A DNA stretch of 64,000 nt. Source: Mediterranea massiliensis (GTDB lineage Bacteria; Bacteroidota; Bacteroidia; Bacteroidales; Bacteroidaceae). The notes under the pieces were generated by a model. That model saw only the letters and a program-made list of their open reading frames with translations, had not been told where the DNA came from and ran no database searches. Positions 63,462 to 64,000 of this stretch are shown here, piece by piece. Position numbers and translations under genes: made by a program. Position 1 is the first letter of the stretch. Every line of letters starts with the position of its first letter. The stretch lies in the NCBI RefSeq assembly GCF_900128475.1, contig NZ_LT635838.1, positions 560,536 through 624,535 on the forward strand, read 5' to 3'.

Positions 63462-64000
63462 ATGAACAACATGAAGAAAGAAGACTTGAGAATCGTATAT
63501 ATGGGCACGCCCGACTTTGCCGTGGAGGCCCTGCGCTGCCTCGTGGAAGGTGGCTACAACGTGGTGGGCGTCATCACCATGCCCGACAAACCGGCCGGAC
63601 GCGGACACAAGCTGCAATACTCGCCCGTCAAGCAGTATGCGCTGGAACACAACCTGCCCCTGCTCCAGCCCGAGAAACTGAAGAACGAGGAGTTTCTGGA
63701 CGCCCTGCGTGCCTGGCAGGCCGACCTGCAGATTGTCGTGGCCTTCCGCATGCTGCCCGAAGTGGTGTGGAACATGCCCCGCCTGGGCACCTTCAACCTG
63801 CACGCCTCCCTGCTGCCCCAATACCGCGGAGCTGCGCCCATCAACTGGGCCGTCATCAACGGCGAGACGGAGACGGGCATCACCACCTTCTTCCTGAAGC
63901 ATGAGATTGATACGGGCGAGGTCATCCAGCAGGTACGCGTCCCCATTGCCGACACGGACGACGTGGGCATCGTCCACGACAAACTGATGATGCTGGGCGG
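63462..64000 (+). CDS. fmt: Methionyl-tRNA formyltransferase, 5' part (runs off the window)
   Basis: The first 179 residues are present: MGTPDFAVEALRCLVEGG, then KPAGRGHKLQ, and the catalytic block FNLHASLLPQYRGAAPINW. It transfers a formyl group to Met-tRNA for initiation. The start at 63462 (MNNMKKED) or the in-frame ATG at 63471 are both possible. It is 28 bp after the ClC stop in the same operon. The 3' end is outside the window. Confidence 0.93.
   Translation, partial: MNNMKKEDLRIVYMGTPDFAVEALRCLVEGGYNVVGVITMPDKPAGRGHKLQYSPVKQYALEHNLPLLQPEKLKNEEFLDALRAWQADLQIVVAFRMLPEVVWNMPRLGTFNLHASLLPQYRGAAPINWAVINGETETGITTFFLKHEIDTGEVIQQVRVPIADTDDVGIVHDKLMMLG

Overview
The window looks like a chromosomal segment of a human-gut Bacteroides or close relative; I cannot fix the species. 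The evidence is a SusC/SusD pair, LytTR and lipoprotein-kinase regulators of Bacteroidales type, Crp/Fnr- and OmpA-family genes, lipoproteins with acidic residues after the lipobox cysteine, and many promoters of the Bacteroides form TTTG-N19-TAnnTTTG. I saw no rRNA, tRNA or CRISPR array.

Layout. 1-4400: remnant of a mobilizable element, with a primase-helicase/MobV relaxase chimera and a Crp/Fnr - SMR - MFS efflux cassette. 4501-5637: lone AAA ATPase. 5772-14136: DUF3472 protein, SusD, SusC and a divergent membrane-anchored TPR/HTH regulator, probably a small glycan-uptake locus. 14451-38816: an unusual locus of five paralogous cassettes (called A to E here). 39062-43617: ABC transporter, HPr-kinase-like protein, S24/S26 peptidase, nucleotidyltransferase and PqqD, resembling a peptide-modification cluster. 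43741-64000: mostly housekeeping genes (OmpA, MeaB, DUF1573, Na+/H+ antiporter, L21/L27, SerS, sugar MFS, NfnAB-type fusion, IS982 insertion, LytTR two-component system, TsaC, ClC, Fmt start).

The five-cassette locus is the main discovery candidate. Each cassette has a conserved leader of about 205-275 bp, a 35-41 aa peptide beginning MEMEKFYVAPEVE, and a large surface lipoprotein of 800-1145 aa. Cassettes A, B and C point left; D and E point right; a tyrosine integrase with an arm-binding-type N-terminus sits between C and D. A, B, C and E carry, upstream of the leader, two pairs of GGTGTCA-like heptamers. Within each pair the period is 13 bp; the pairs lie about 187 and 278 bp from the leader promoter box, and this geometry is kept although the sequence between diverges. 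D lacks these pairs and instead has unrelated upstream DNA containing a complete -33 box at exactly N19 and a second strong promoter 200 bp further up. The sequence shared by all five starts at TATTTAGGAAATTTG.

The simplest reading, which is inference, is a phase- or antigen-switching expression site: integrase-mediated (or homologous) recombination between leader sites would move the single promoter-bearing segment in front of a different cassette. In the present arrangement D would be ON, and its lipoprotein gene carries a one-base frameshift. Two AAA-ATPase/PD-(D/E)XK genes and a truncated third copy lie between cassettes and show that cassettes were duplicated together with flanking DNA.
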